From Fragilaria crotonensis (taxonomy: Eukaryota; Bacillariophyta; Fragilariophyceae; Fragilariales; Fragilariaceae): a stretch of 42,185 nt of DNA. This document shows positions 31,670 to 42,185 of this stretch, piece after piece. Location: positions 1-42,185 of the forward strand of contig JAKSYS010000555.1 of assembly GCA_022925895.1 (NCBI GenBank). The letters run 5' to 3'. Every line of letters starts with the position of its first letter. Position 1 is the first letter of the stretch. The notes beneath the pieces are model-generated. The model worked only from the letters and a program-made list of their open reading frames with translations. It searched no databases and had not been told where the DNA came from. Made by a program: the position numbers and the translations under genes.

Positions 31670-31674
31670 AGTAC

Positions 31675-32489
31675 GTAGTGCACGCTACCATGAAGTAATA
31701 GTCTACGGTGGTACTGCATATAGTAGTAATGATACAACTGTGGCCTACATAAAGAAGGACTGGAGTACAAGTACAAAATTTGCGCATTGATTTAATGTAT
31801 CCCTATAAATCAGCTAGAAGCAGTATGACAGTGTACTAGCACTCTAACCCCTAAGCTCTAAAAAGGTACACAGTCTCACTCTTTGGATTTGTATCTTTTA
31901 TGATGTCCTTTTATTGCACATTTTCCTATTTTGTACGACCAATTTTACTCAGCTCATCAGACCCAACCGCTCTGGGATGGGCAATGACAACGCCATGCTA
32001 CCCATCATTCAATGATTTGTAGAATGTCCGTGGGAGACTCTGCATATTCTCAAATCATGTGGTGTGTTCTACGTTCCGGATGCCTTGTTGGTAAGCCTTG
32101 AACTGCCCTCGTCTTCCATTGAACTCGAACATAATATATGGATCATGTAGCCTGGAAGAGTATCCGGTGGTCTCCGCATCCCGATACATCTGCCTGTCAA
32201 ACGAAACGAGACAACCTCGACTAGACCCAAGGGGCGCCTTGACCCATGTCCATACCATCATGCTGGATGAATTCTATACGGACTACTGTGAGTCACTTCT
32301 GAACACCAGCAGGACATACATTTCTATAATCCGGTGATTAATATGTCCTGGCACAACCGATATCATGCCTAATTCAACCACGGTTGAACGGATCAACGGA
32401 CCACCAGCCATCCGAAAGGTTTTGGATCAACAACCGTTGGCTGGTGGTTTCTCATCATTACTCTTTTTGTTAAGACCACTCCGGTCAAC
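31675..32489. other. Interval between the array and the copia relic
   Basis: No gene is supported. An LTR or leader of the copia element would be expected somewhere here, but no TG...CA repeat shared with sequence beyond 39743 is visible. Short minus-strand frames at 31485-31787 continue from the repeat and are not convincing. Confidence 0.4.
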
Positions 32490-35060
32490 ATGAACAATGC
32501 AGCAATGCGAGCAGTCATGACCCGCATTGGTTTTGTCGAGGCTGCCGCCCAAGCCCTCCTCATTGGAAGAACAGGGCCTGGACACCTTTGAGGAAATCAA
32601 ACTGCATGGTGATGATGAAATTGCAGCCTCATCAAGGTGATCTGCCGCCCTGAGGAGGGGGTCAATCCCAGCCCCATTGGGAGGCCATGAATCAGGCTGA
32701 AAGCCATCTCAAACTTGTACTTGCCTTTTATCTACAACACCAAGCTCGGAATAGCAAGATGGCCAACGCCCCAGATGTAACCTTACATGCAATCGGAGAA
32801 GTTCGTGAACTCCATGAGTTCGAGGCTACATACAAGAAGCCAGAGGATCTCCCATCTGTCAACGCCAGGATGGGCCAAGGACAATTGAGGCAATTGACAA
32901 ATACCTTTGGTGAGTACTGGGGGAACGTAAAATCTCACTCGCCTACGTCATCCGCACGCCAGACAACCAAGATTGGCCCGCCAACGCCGTATAAATTTCG
33001 GAACTCAAGGCAGGTGGAAAGCGAGATGCAATCGAAGATTGCTAGCTACTACACCGAGGAACAAGAATGAGTTTGCTGCCAAGCAACTCAAACGCGGTCT
33101 CAAACCTGCCGCCAAGGATGGTAAGGTCCACCAGGGTGGTGGAAATAAAGTTAAGGGCAGCTGAGGTCATTAAGAATCTCTGGAAGGCAATGAATTGCCA
33201 CGACTCTCAATTGGCAAAGCAAACGAGTGACACAGGAGTCAATGACAATCAAACGGTTGTCTCCACCAACTCTGCTTTTGAGGAGGAATCAGCACCTGCA
33301 GAGAAGGCAAAAGTTGTTACAAAACGCAGAAATGCCGCCCTCACTCGCCAGAAGAAGGTCAACCTAAATGACCTTATGGGGACTAGCAATGCGGTCTGGC
33401 AATCACTATGTTCAATGGACACCTCGGTCTCTTTGGTCCTTAACGAAAGTAGAACCGATTTGGACTCGTACGCCCACCAGTGTGCCGAAGGAAGCAACAA
33501 TGCTCTGATTGTACACGATAACGACCGACCAGTGGTCAACGTAAAGTGCCACAACCCCGATGGTCCCATCAATAAAGACATGCAAATAGTTGCCGGTGCT
33601 TTAGCATACAATGACTCAGTGGCTGGTGAGACTGTCACTTAGTAGCTTGTCAGCAATCAGGCAATCTACCTTCCCAGCATGATAAGCTACAACCTGCTTC
33701 TGACATTCCAACTTCGGTTGAATGACGGTATTGTAGACACCAACTGCCCTCATTTCTTCTTAAGTGACCATATTACCAAACTGACACACTCGATTGTAAT
33801 TCCCCTTGACAGCACCGATCAAACTTATGTTATACCATTTCACTGAATGGCGTATTATCTTCTTTTCCAACGCGCAAACCTACTGTTGCGGACTACGAAT
33901 CACTACCGCACTTTTCCCTAACGAGCGACAAGCTGACATATGATCCGTACGATGTCTCATTTGCCCAGCAAGAGGAGACAAAATGAAATACATGTCGCAC
34001 AGGGGACCGTACAGGCGCTCCGCCTCCATCGCACCGCCTTTGCAGTGTCTCCAACATGTCTTCAACCGTTAATCATGATGGCCTGCCCCTGTCATTTTGA
34101 CAAACTATGCCGACTCTTGATATCTTTTCCGTCTCTGGCATGGTAAGCACCACGTTGGCAGGGAACATGCCTTCTTCTCCCGGTAAACAATTTGAGGCTC
34201 GTACATGACTGGCACTTAACCTTGGCATCAACCTCCAAACTGCCAAACGAATGATCAATACGACGACTCAGCGTGGAGTTCGATTTGTCCGACATTCATC
34301 CTTGTCGTGGCGCGTCGGGACAAACGATAGGCAGCACCGATATAAGCAACTACCCATAAACTGCTTCACCGACACATCGTTGAGATCTAACACAGCCTCG
34401 CCCCACAATAACAAGTATGCCCAAATCTTGGCGACTCCGGACGGCTGGTGCCGAGCGTTCCTTATGCCAAAGAAGTCCCTCGCGCACAAAGGACTATCTC
34501 AACTTGTCCATAGGGAAGGCACCTTGAACACCATCATCATGGACGGCGCACGGGAACAGACCATGCTGGGTTTGTTTTGGAAGAAGTATTGAGAAGTTGG
34601 TGTTTGAGTACGACAAACGGAACCGCACACACCGTGGGCGAATGCCGCAGAAGCCGCAATCCGTGAACTAAAGAAAGGCATCGGTTGGAAAATGGTTAGC
34701 TAGGCTGCACCTAAGCGCCTCTAGGATGATTGCATTGAATGCGAGGCGTACGTCAGATCTCATATGGCACACAACATCTATCGAGTGACTTGATGGGCAA
34801 GTGCCAGAGACCGTCGTCAGTGGTGAAACTGCCGATACATCACCTTTTTGTTGTTGAATTGGTACAAGTGGGCATTGTTCCGTGACATGTCTGTCACTTA
34901 CCCAGATGACATCATGGTAGTAGGCCGCGACTTTGACCCTGCCATTGATATTGGCCCTGCAATGACTCGCAAGATATTGAAGGAAAATGGGCAAGTCGTG
35001 TACAAAAAAACCTCAGATCTAATTTCACGTGCTGCCTCTTCTTTCATGATGTAAAAGGTC
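32490..35060 (+). pseudogene. Ty1/copia relic, gag-protease-integrase part
   Basis: Plus-strand text in shifting frames. Gag starts MNNAAMRAVMTRIGFVEAAA (32490) and continues through HLKLVLAFYLQHQARNSKM, APDVTLHAIGEVRELHEFEA and, in another frame, ISLAYVIRT. The protease region is a degenerate DLDSYAHQCAEG with NNALIVHDNDRPVVNV (about 33450-33545). Integrase follows (about 34230-35050): GVRFVRHSSLSWRVGTNDRQ, ATPDGWCRAFLMPKKSLAHK, TIIMDGAREQTM, then FRDMSVTYPDDIMVVGRDF and IDIGPAMTRKILKENGQVVY. Order and wording match diatom copia elements. Many stops and frameshifts make it dead. The element resumes at about 38370 after an antisense insertion. Confidence 0.85.
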
Positions 35061-38000
35061 AACTCACACGACCAGATACGATCCGAAGGGCACCATGTCC
35101 AGTAACCTTGCTTTCCCAACTTGTTTCTTCTTACCGTACGGGTGCAAAATATGACCGTATACTAGATCAAACTCCCGATATAGCTTTTTCTTTTGCTCTT
35201 CTCGCGCTTTTCCTTAATATTGGCCCATTCACTATTAACCAATTCCAAGTGACCCAAAGTGGCCGACGCATAGTATGTTTGTGTTCCTCTTGTAATAGTA
35301 ACCCTTGGACTCTGGGCTCTAGGTGGTTTCGCTTTGCATAGGCAGACCTAGCGTAATGCAGACTGTATCTCCCTCCGCTCCGATATTATTCTGGTTGCCG
35401 CGTCTCGGCCGTGTAATTCTTCATTCCTCAAACTTCCATAGTTTCATCCATTCCTTCCAGATCGCGCATATCAGTTTAACTTGAAAACATTGACCACTCC
35501 ACCAATCTTGAGTACCTTGATGGGAACGCAACCTTGCATAACAATCATCTTGCAATCTACTCCATTCAACACTAAATCGGCCATTGATAAGCAAGTTGTT
35601 GCCATCCGATCAAATTCTGTTGACTGATTGCTACTTAAACATCGTTATGAAATGGAATTGGTGAAATGTGAAACACATTCTGTTCTGTGGATACTACCAT
35701 TCAATTGCTCATTGTCTGGTTCCGCAGATTCCAAAATAGTGAGGGTTTGGTGTCCTACCATTTGGCATGATGGAACTCAATTATAAGTAGAAACTGTTGC
35801 TCCATTTCAGGCAACTAGTTGCTGACCTTTCAATATATGGTCTCATGTCTCGATACCTGCCGAGCATCCTGGACATGTTTGCCTACCGCTGTCGAATTTG
35901 TTTAGTCTTTCCAATGTAGGGAGGCACTTGTGTGGGTGCTATCATGGTAATATGTATGCATTTTTTGTTCATGGCATTCATTGCTTGACCGTGGGCTTGC
36001 CAATTGATTCTACTATACTACATAATCGCCTCGGTATTCCCGTACTTCTCCCCAGTACATTCTTGCAATGGTATTGTTGTAGCCCGATGACGAATATCTT
36101 GCACGTACTTTGAAGTCTTCGTGCCTTCCGGATACACTCATTACTTGGCGACGTCAATGCGAATGGGTGGGCACTTCTGAATTCCGGTTGATATCTTCAG
36201 CAAGTTTGTCGGCATCAATGTTGAGCTGCACTCTTTGACTGAGTCTGTTGTATGCCTTTTGCATGTCTCAGTGACCTTTGACATATACTAGTTTCACAAA
36301 GGCAGTTGCATGTGGGCACCACTAGTACGTATTTCAACGAGTTGATCCCACTCCGGTATTAAGGGGTCAAGTGGTACCTGCCTATTTGGGAGTGTTGCTG
36401 GGACTGATGCTGCCGGTCCTTTGTTCTCCTGTCCGAAGATAGTGTCTAGCATACTTTGGCTATCCGTCCCAATGGTACCATGCCACTCCTCTTAACCAAA
36501 TTAGTCTATTCAGATATTCGTATCAAGAACCTTAAAATGAACAACATGCTGCTGCACTCAGCGCAATAAGTGTCCGTTACTTGGCATCTCGAAGGTCCCA
36601 TTCCCATTCTTGATGTGCGTTCTCCTTGTGACATTCTAATAAACCATCCAAATGAGCCGTTGGCGGTTCCAAGCTTCTCAGAACCATCGCTTCCGGCTTC
36701 GAACCCTTGATGTAGTTCCAGACATGCCGCACAAGGATCGACAAAGAGTTCTGAATGTCGCAATATATCAACCTCCCATGCATCAAGTTGTCGGAGAAAG
36801 TCTTCGAAAGTAGCTGCAGTTGGTTGTTTTAGTGGGGTGATTCTTTGTGAATGACAAATTATCCTCCATTGTTGATCACCTTCTGGCGCTCGGATTTCCA
36901 CTGGGATTGCTTTTCGCGGTATCTTGTTGCTCGCTTTGATGATATAAATATTTCGTTCAGCATGTATTTGTTTTGCTTTGTTGAACGTTCTGCGTTTTAT
37001 ATATTCACCGTCCGACCTTCTGACATAGTATAGTCTGGATCAATGCACATAAGCAAATTGGGATATTCAACTTTCATCATTGTATACTAACCACGATCCC
37101 AAAGGCTGGATCAGATTGCCGTCGGTTTAACTCCATAATTTGTTCGCTCTTTTCCATACTTTCCTCATTGCTATTGATGGTGCCTTGTCTTGATACACAT
37201 TCATCCATCTTGTACAATTAACTAGCTACGAAACAATAATTCTTGACCCATATGTTTGGTCTGATCTAACTGATTGCCGTGTGTCATCAATAGATCGGAG
37301 AAAGTGAGTTCTCCCACAAATGGCTGACAGTAATTGAGTCTCTTGATTTCATTTTGGTTGAATTTCCTTGACAATAGCATCCAATGCATTATGATTTCAT
37401 CTTAATGTCATTATAAGAGTGCCACTCCTGTCTGATCCAGGTGCAAGCTAGTATCAATAAATGCCAAGTATTCTTGCAGTGAACGCAGCCATTAAGACTC
37501 GAGATGTGGGAGATACTCCTGAACATATTCCAAGAGCGGCTTTGAGGTGCCGATTCTATATTGGGCCCACCCAACAACGTATCTGAGTAATTTTCCATCT
37601 GTTGTTGTCATCCGCCAGTGTCTCATAAAGAGTTGAATTTGCCCAATGCCTTGTTGATCGTATAATCTCCTGAAGTTGGCTCCTCCATATTCTAACGCAC
37701 CATAAATGATTGTTGGTTTGGTGTTGCAATTGTAGCCGCATTTTGCAATGATAATGGACATCGCTTTCCGCTGGATATTCTTTGCCAGCCAGTTGAGCCT
37801 CCGTGCGATACAAGTTTGCCAGAGGATGGCCAATAGCCAAAACTTGGTAGATAGCATGCATAGTAATACAGCATCCATGCCTCTTCTGGCTGGTGTTAGA
37901 CAACATAGATGCAAAAAATTGACTGACATGTTGCTCTTTGACTTCAACTGTCAATATTGCACTTGTTGTGTCCCAGCTGGATCATTATAATGCCCCAAGG

Positions 38001-38350
38001 TCTTATGCGCTGTGTATGGATTTAGTAGGTAATCTAGTCCTGAGGATCTTCCCTGATACGGGATCTTTGACAATTAATCCTGATGAGTCGGTGACGAGCA
38101 TTGGTGCTCCTGTCATGCATAGCCACGTCATGACATGGCTGATATGAGCACTTTGATAATTCCAATGCCCCTCCTGTAAGTCCAAATCGTTCTGCCCATA
38201 GCTGCGCGTTGTTTTTCAACTCTGCAATTATCCTCTGTCATGTGATTTCTGATTCATGTTGATCAAGCAAATTGGTTTGACCATTTGAGTCGTCGACGAA
38301 ACCAACCATCCCAAGTTTCACATTTTCAGATTGGCTTGGATTGGTGTATG
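35060..38350 (-). pseudogene. Antisense RT-RNase H retroelement, 5'-truncated relic
   Basis: Minus strand from about 38350: MVGFVDDSNGQTN (reverse transcriptase YVDD-type box at 38281-38306), AQLWAERFGLTGGALELSKC (38200-38140), TWLCMTGAPMLV, HKTLG..NDPAGTQ (about 37990), IIAKCGYN, TIIYGALEYGGANFRRLYDQ and QLFMRHWR (37750-37600), then an RNase H domain with GSDGS, NGSFGWFI and YCAECSSMLFILRFL (36901-36506), VKGH.D..MQKAYN with a stop in the motif (about 36290), and a C-terminal TCPGCSAGIET..HIL zinc-knuckle-like segment (about 35860), followed by QNLIGWQQL. The early RT fingers are missing, so the copy is 5'-truncated like many target-primed insertions. Frequent stops show decay. It splits the copia relic. 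Confidence 0.8.
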
Positions 38351-38369
38351 TTGCTTTTGCTGCTTTTCA

Positions 38370-39743
38370 TCATGACAATTGTATAGAATGCGGATGACGG
38401 CGATGGTGAAGAGCCTTTAGCCCTAGACGCCGATGACGAAGTCGACGTGGATACGTACGACCAGTACGTGGGGACACAAGTCCCATTTCCCATTAGGACA
38501 AGATGCTCACAGTAGAGTCCGCGGTTGCAAACAATTGGCAGATGGAAAACTAACTGGTGGGAAAGTTAACGTGAACGCAATACTTGATTCACGAGCAAAC
38601 ATATGAGGTCAAGTTAAGAACATGATCACCCAGAGTAATGCATGCTTCATGTGTGACACTGAGGGGATTCACCAATTCATCTTGCTGGAAGACATTGTCA
38701 GACATGGAAAGGATGACCCAGCACTAGAAAATGCTGATGTGATGTATGTTCAGCATGGATCCAATTGTCAGCACATGCGCGGCAAGACCACGAGGAAGGG
38801 CTGGAAGCTTTCTTGCGTGGAATGGAAAGATGGCGGTACGACGTCCTTCTTGGAACGGCTCGCCGACATTAAAGAGTCAAATCCCGTTGAGGTGGCCGAG
38901 TATGCCATGCCCATGGGATAGACGGTGAACCAGCTTTTCCGTGGTCGGTACCGTATACGTTGCATCGACGTAATTGGATTCTTATCGCTGCTGTAAATGC
39001 GCATTGCTATAAGTGCTCACATAAGTATTGCATTGAAATGCCAAACATGTTAGAGGAGGCCTGCCTTCTTACTAGGATCGATAGTGAAAATGGTAAGACA
39101 TTATGGCATGATGCAATCCGAAAGGAAATGGCAAACATAAAGGTTGCGTTTGAGGTACTCCAAGATTGAACTCTTCCACCACCAACAACCTTCCAAGGAA
39201 TCAGCAGGTGCCGCCTTGTATTTGATATCAGCCAAGATGGAAGATTTCCAGTGAAAGGCAAGGCTGATTGCAGGTGGACACATGACTGAGTCACCACCAA
39301 CATACGTGACAAACGCTAGTGTTGTTTCAAGGAAGTCTGTCCGAATTGCCTTACTACTCACCGTTCTGAATGATTTAGAGGTCAAGAAGACTGCCAATAT
39401 TGAGAACACATACTTCACGCTCCTGTTCGAGAGAAGCTTTGGTGCAGGCTTGGACCAAATTTGGGCGATATGCCGGCAACAAGATGGCACTAATTGTCTG
39501 CACTGTGTATGGTTTGAAGTCCACAGGTGCCTCCTTTAGGAACCACTTGGCGGACTGCATGCAACACTCGGGTTGGTCATCCTGCATTGCTGATGCAGAC
39601 GTGTTGATGAAACTCGAGATTTTGGGTGAAGATGGGTATATGTTTTCTGCCTATTGTGTGCTTTATGTTGATGACATCCTAATGGTTCATCATAACAGTA
39701 TTGGTGCCTCGAATGAAATCGTCCATTTCAATAACTTTTTCTA
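38370..39743 (+). pseudogene. Ty1/copia relic, connector and reverse transcriptase part
   Basis: Resumes the copia polyprotein: an acidic stretch with ALDADDEVDVDTYDQYVG (about 38420-38470), then TTRKGWKLSCVEWKDGGTTS and KESNPVEVAEYAM (38790-38915), ILIAAVNAH, GKTLWHDAIRKEMANIKVAF (39095-39155), SVVSRKSVRIALLLTVLN, VYGLKSTGASFRNHLADCMQ and the RT active site CVLYVDDILM (about 39655-39685). Several frame changes and stops occur, and RNase H is missing after 39743. It continues the part at 32490-35060. Confidence 0.85.
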
Positions 39744-40036
39744 GTTCAATGTGCTCCTGATATCGCACGTTTTCTTCCTTTTAGGACCGCTTTTACTCAC
39801 AAGAATCGTGTACGCTACTGTTACCTGGTACAAGTACGAGTACCACCACGCAGCACTCCTATCATAATGCGTGTTTGTCAATCAGACGTTTGGCGACGAT
39901 CAAACATAGGTTCTCGCTCAGACGAAACGTTGAGTTGCAGCTAGCCCAGTGGCATGACGACAATGATGACAACTTTGTAATTCTGATCCCGTCGCCCTCT
40001 TGCATCTCCAATAGAGGCACTCAAATTCACTGAAAA
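39744..40036. other. Intergenic, probable 5' region of the TRAPPC11-like gene
   Basis: No ORF of note. It contains a GTAC-rich palindromic stretch (CCTGGTACAAGTACGAGTACCACC near 39820-39845) and a good start context AAAAATGG at 40033-40040. Confidence 0.4.
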
Positions 40037-42185
40037 ATGGATTCCTATCCCGGTGATCTCTTGACTGGAGTATTTCCTCTTGTATTTGCTGTTGATGCGA
40101 TCCTTCCAACAACGAGTTCACCGTCTGGTGAAGGTGCAGCAGGTGAGCCTCCCCTTATTCCACGGACATCGTCCACGCGTAGTCTCTTTGATCGTTTTCT
40201 TGATGCAATGGCGTCGTATCTTAGTGATGATAGCGACGGTAGCTTAGCGCCGAAGGTACCGTCCCGTCGCTCTGGAACTGATACATTCGCGTCTCTATTG
40301 CGCGGAGATGATATGTTTGGCGGTGGAGAGGAAGACTCTTCAGACGACGAGGACGAATCCATAGACTCTAATGCCGGTCGCCGTTTTCGTGGTCTCGGAT
40401 CTCCTTCTCTCGTAGTGCCCGGAATTAATAACGCCCGAGGAATAAAAAGCACGGCGCCTCGGTCTCAGTCGACGGCGTTCGCCAGGAGCCTGAAACTTGA
40501 TGGTTTCTTTGATCGTGCTCGCATTCTCTCCATCTCCAACCGGCATGGGTTTCCACCTAGCAAAGATTCGACAGGCCAGATGAATCGCACCTCAAGCTCA
40601 GTCAAGCGCGTTCCGCCTTGGCCATGAATCCCACGGATGCCAACGCCCTACGCCTCAAGAGAGTGGTTGACACTCATCCCATAGACGGCATTTTAAATGC
40701 GGGATGGCTTGAAAAGCATGCTGCAGCACTTCCTTCAGTATTGCTGATAGTGACTACGTTTCAAATTCTTGACAAGATGGCTCAAGATGAGCAAGACGCG
40801 CACTTGGTGGAAACGTTGGAACACCTTCGAGAATCGCTGGCTGCGAAGCGAGCGTGTTCAATCCGCCTTGTTTGTCTTGCAGATACACCAGACCAACCAA
40901 CGACGCCTGCCAAGGTGGATGAATGGATTTCGAGGATGAAAAAGAGTGTGATTTGACAACGGCAGATGTCACAATGCTGCAGATTTCTCATGACTTGAAA
41001 CTGCGTCCCTGAATTCCCAGAATAGCACTTCCGTCATTGGTCCAATGCAAAAACTTCACAGAAAATCCGGGACGCCAGTTGGTCTTACTATCAATCTCTA
41101 AATCGTCGCGTCAAGCTCAAACTGAATCTTCTGGCTCATGATAGCCAACCGATGCTCGTGCCTTTGGCTGTGCGCTACTGCTTTAAGATCGGTGTATTTT
41201 ACGAGTTCCTTCTCGTCCATACCAAGGCCTTGAAGTACTTTTACAAGGCCTATCGACTCCTCCAGACATACTATCTTCATTTGTTGGGAAAGTCGACTCC
41301 GTGGAACCCGGTCGCAGCTTCGTCTGTTCCAGCAATCGTCAATCCCCAATCGGACGAAAGTGGTGGAATCGAACTAGCTCTGGGAATCAATCAATACGGA
41401 GCGAACGACGAAGGCGGCGTCAGTTCGGGAGTGGAAGTTGCTTTGGCGGATGATTCCTACGATGACGATGATGACTTGGATGACGAGAGCGACCGACTAC
41501 AAGGAACTCAGCCAAAGATCGCTACCACAGTTCCGCTGGATATTCGCAAGGTTTTTACAGAAATCAACGCTCCCTTTGACATGGCCAACCAGTGTAGAAA
41601 AATTGCCGACTGGCTCAACTTCAAGCTTCTACAGGCTGGGCTGCAGTCGTCCTCCTTTTCCGACTCAGACCAAGGAATTCTCGCCGCATCCTCGCAGTGG
41701 CGACGGCATTGCCAAGTCTTCCTTAAGCACGACGATGTGAATGATCCTGCTTGGAGCTACTGGGCCTACGCATCGCATCAGCGTCTAGTGATGTCGCAGT
41801 TGGTGGAGCGTTTCCCTCCTCGCAAATTGACCTCCTTGTCAGGATTGGTGAGGGATGAGGTATTGATGCAGTGCAGCGCATGGCGAAACTATGGCGGCTG
41901 CCGAAGCCAGTCTCCGAGTTGGTGTTGAAGTTCGTAAAGCTGTAGTAGACGCTGATGCGCTCGACAGCACCGTTGCCGAAGGCAAATCTTCGCGGTCGCT
42001 TTATTGGGTCGATGGATAGCGAAGGACTTGCTCCGCTGCTACAAGACGAAGCGAAGAGAGATCACACAGGTGAGTTTGTTTGTGAGGTAGAAGTGCTTGA
42101 TGTTCGATCTATCTCACAGCTTTTCCGAAGAAATCGCGTTGGATATGCTCACTCGAGCTGTCACTCGCTTCGAGAAGGAACTGGA
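40037..42185 (+). CDS. TRAPPC11-like (foie gras domain) trafficking protein, 5' part, frame-broken
   Basis: Starts MDSYPGDLL with a Ser/Asp-rich head (residues about 40-150), then FARSLKLDGFFDRARILSI. Next comes the TRAPPC11 N-terminal block IDGILNAGWLEKHAAALPSV with an LRESLAAKRACSIRLVCLA strand (40685-40885), DLTTADVTMLQISHDLK, IRDASWSYYQSLNRRVKLKL and LAVRYCFKIGVFYEFLLVHT...ALKYFYKAYRLL (41070-41260), and the foie gras core CRKIADWLNFKLLQAG, SQWRRHCQVFLKH and YWAYASHQRLVMSQLVERFP (41590-41820), then FIGSMDSEGLAPLLQDEAK. TRAPPC11 belongs to the TRAPP III complex in ER-Golgi traffic and autophagy. At least five frame breaks occur; those at 40939-40943, 41007-41009 and 41062-41065 are homopolymers one base short. 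It is either an intact gene with sequence errors or a young pseudogene. It runs off the window. Confidence 0.82.
42070..42119 (+). other. Probable 50-bp intron in the TRAPPC11-like gene
   Basis: Donor GTGAGTTTG at 42070 and acceptor TCTCACAG ending at 42119. The exon before ends DEAKRDHT and the sequence after reads FSEEIALDMLTRAVTRFEKE, but the simple join is one base out of phase, so either a nearby indel or another splice site is involved. Confidence 0.55.

Noticed and set aside
23160-31674. LTR retrotransposon array (LTR-internal-LTR)
   Set aside because: The unit lacks TG...CA ends, a primer-binding site I can defend, and any gag or pol trace.

Overview
The window is eukaryotic nuclear DNA, most likely from a diatom or a close stramenopile relative. 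The grounds are short GT-AG introns (50-116 bp), Ty1/copia gag and pol text of the diatom type, a eukaryotic alpha-carbonic anhydrase, a TRAPPC11-like trafficking gene, and PIF/Harbinger, MULE and piggyBac transposase genes. No species can be named from the sequence. Host genes are sparse; most of the 42 kb is transposable elements, their relics and non-coding repeats.

Layout. 1-1345: two arrays of AT-rich ~31-33 bp units on either side of a broken hAT transposase C-terminus. 1636-5026: host-like genes, namely alpha-carbonic anhydrase (+), a weak hypothetical ORF (+), a frame-broken FkbM-type methyltransferase (-) and a Ser/Pro-rich ORF (-). 5901-10281: a ~4.4 kb element with 14-bp terminal inverted repeats and one minus-strand gene, a piggyBac-type transposase with a SAP motif and a YqaJ-like nuclease domain inserted between its second and third catalytic aspartates. 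10432-22740: a region bounded and divided by three clusters of TGACTCA/CGACTCA motifs. It holds a 187-aa protein with a two-fold internal repeat, a ~1000-aa ULP1 protease-MULE transposase fusion, the start of a second ULP1-like gene, a three-exon gene of unknown function and a convergent three-exon PIF/Harbinger transposase. 23165-31669: a 2.83-kb non-coding unit in three tandem copies, the whole array flanked by AGTAC. 32490-39743: a decayed copia element split by an antisense, 5'-truncated reverse transcriptase-RNase H retroelement. 40037-42185: the 5' part of a TRAPPC11-like gene, running off the window.

Working together. The DNA transposon genes have recognisable catalytic residues and long open frames, so they look recent. 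The copia, RT-RNase H and hAT copies are dead. The Harbinger transposase and the convergent gene beside it fit the two-gene plan of PIF/Harbinger elements, though the partner shows no diagnostic motif.

Sequence quality. Several otherwise good genes break frame at homopolymer runs, most of which look one base short. This points to uncorrected indels in the assembly, although real decay cannot be excluded. Gene models here should be judged with that in mind.
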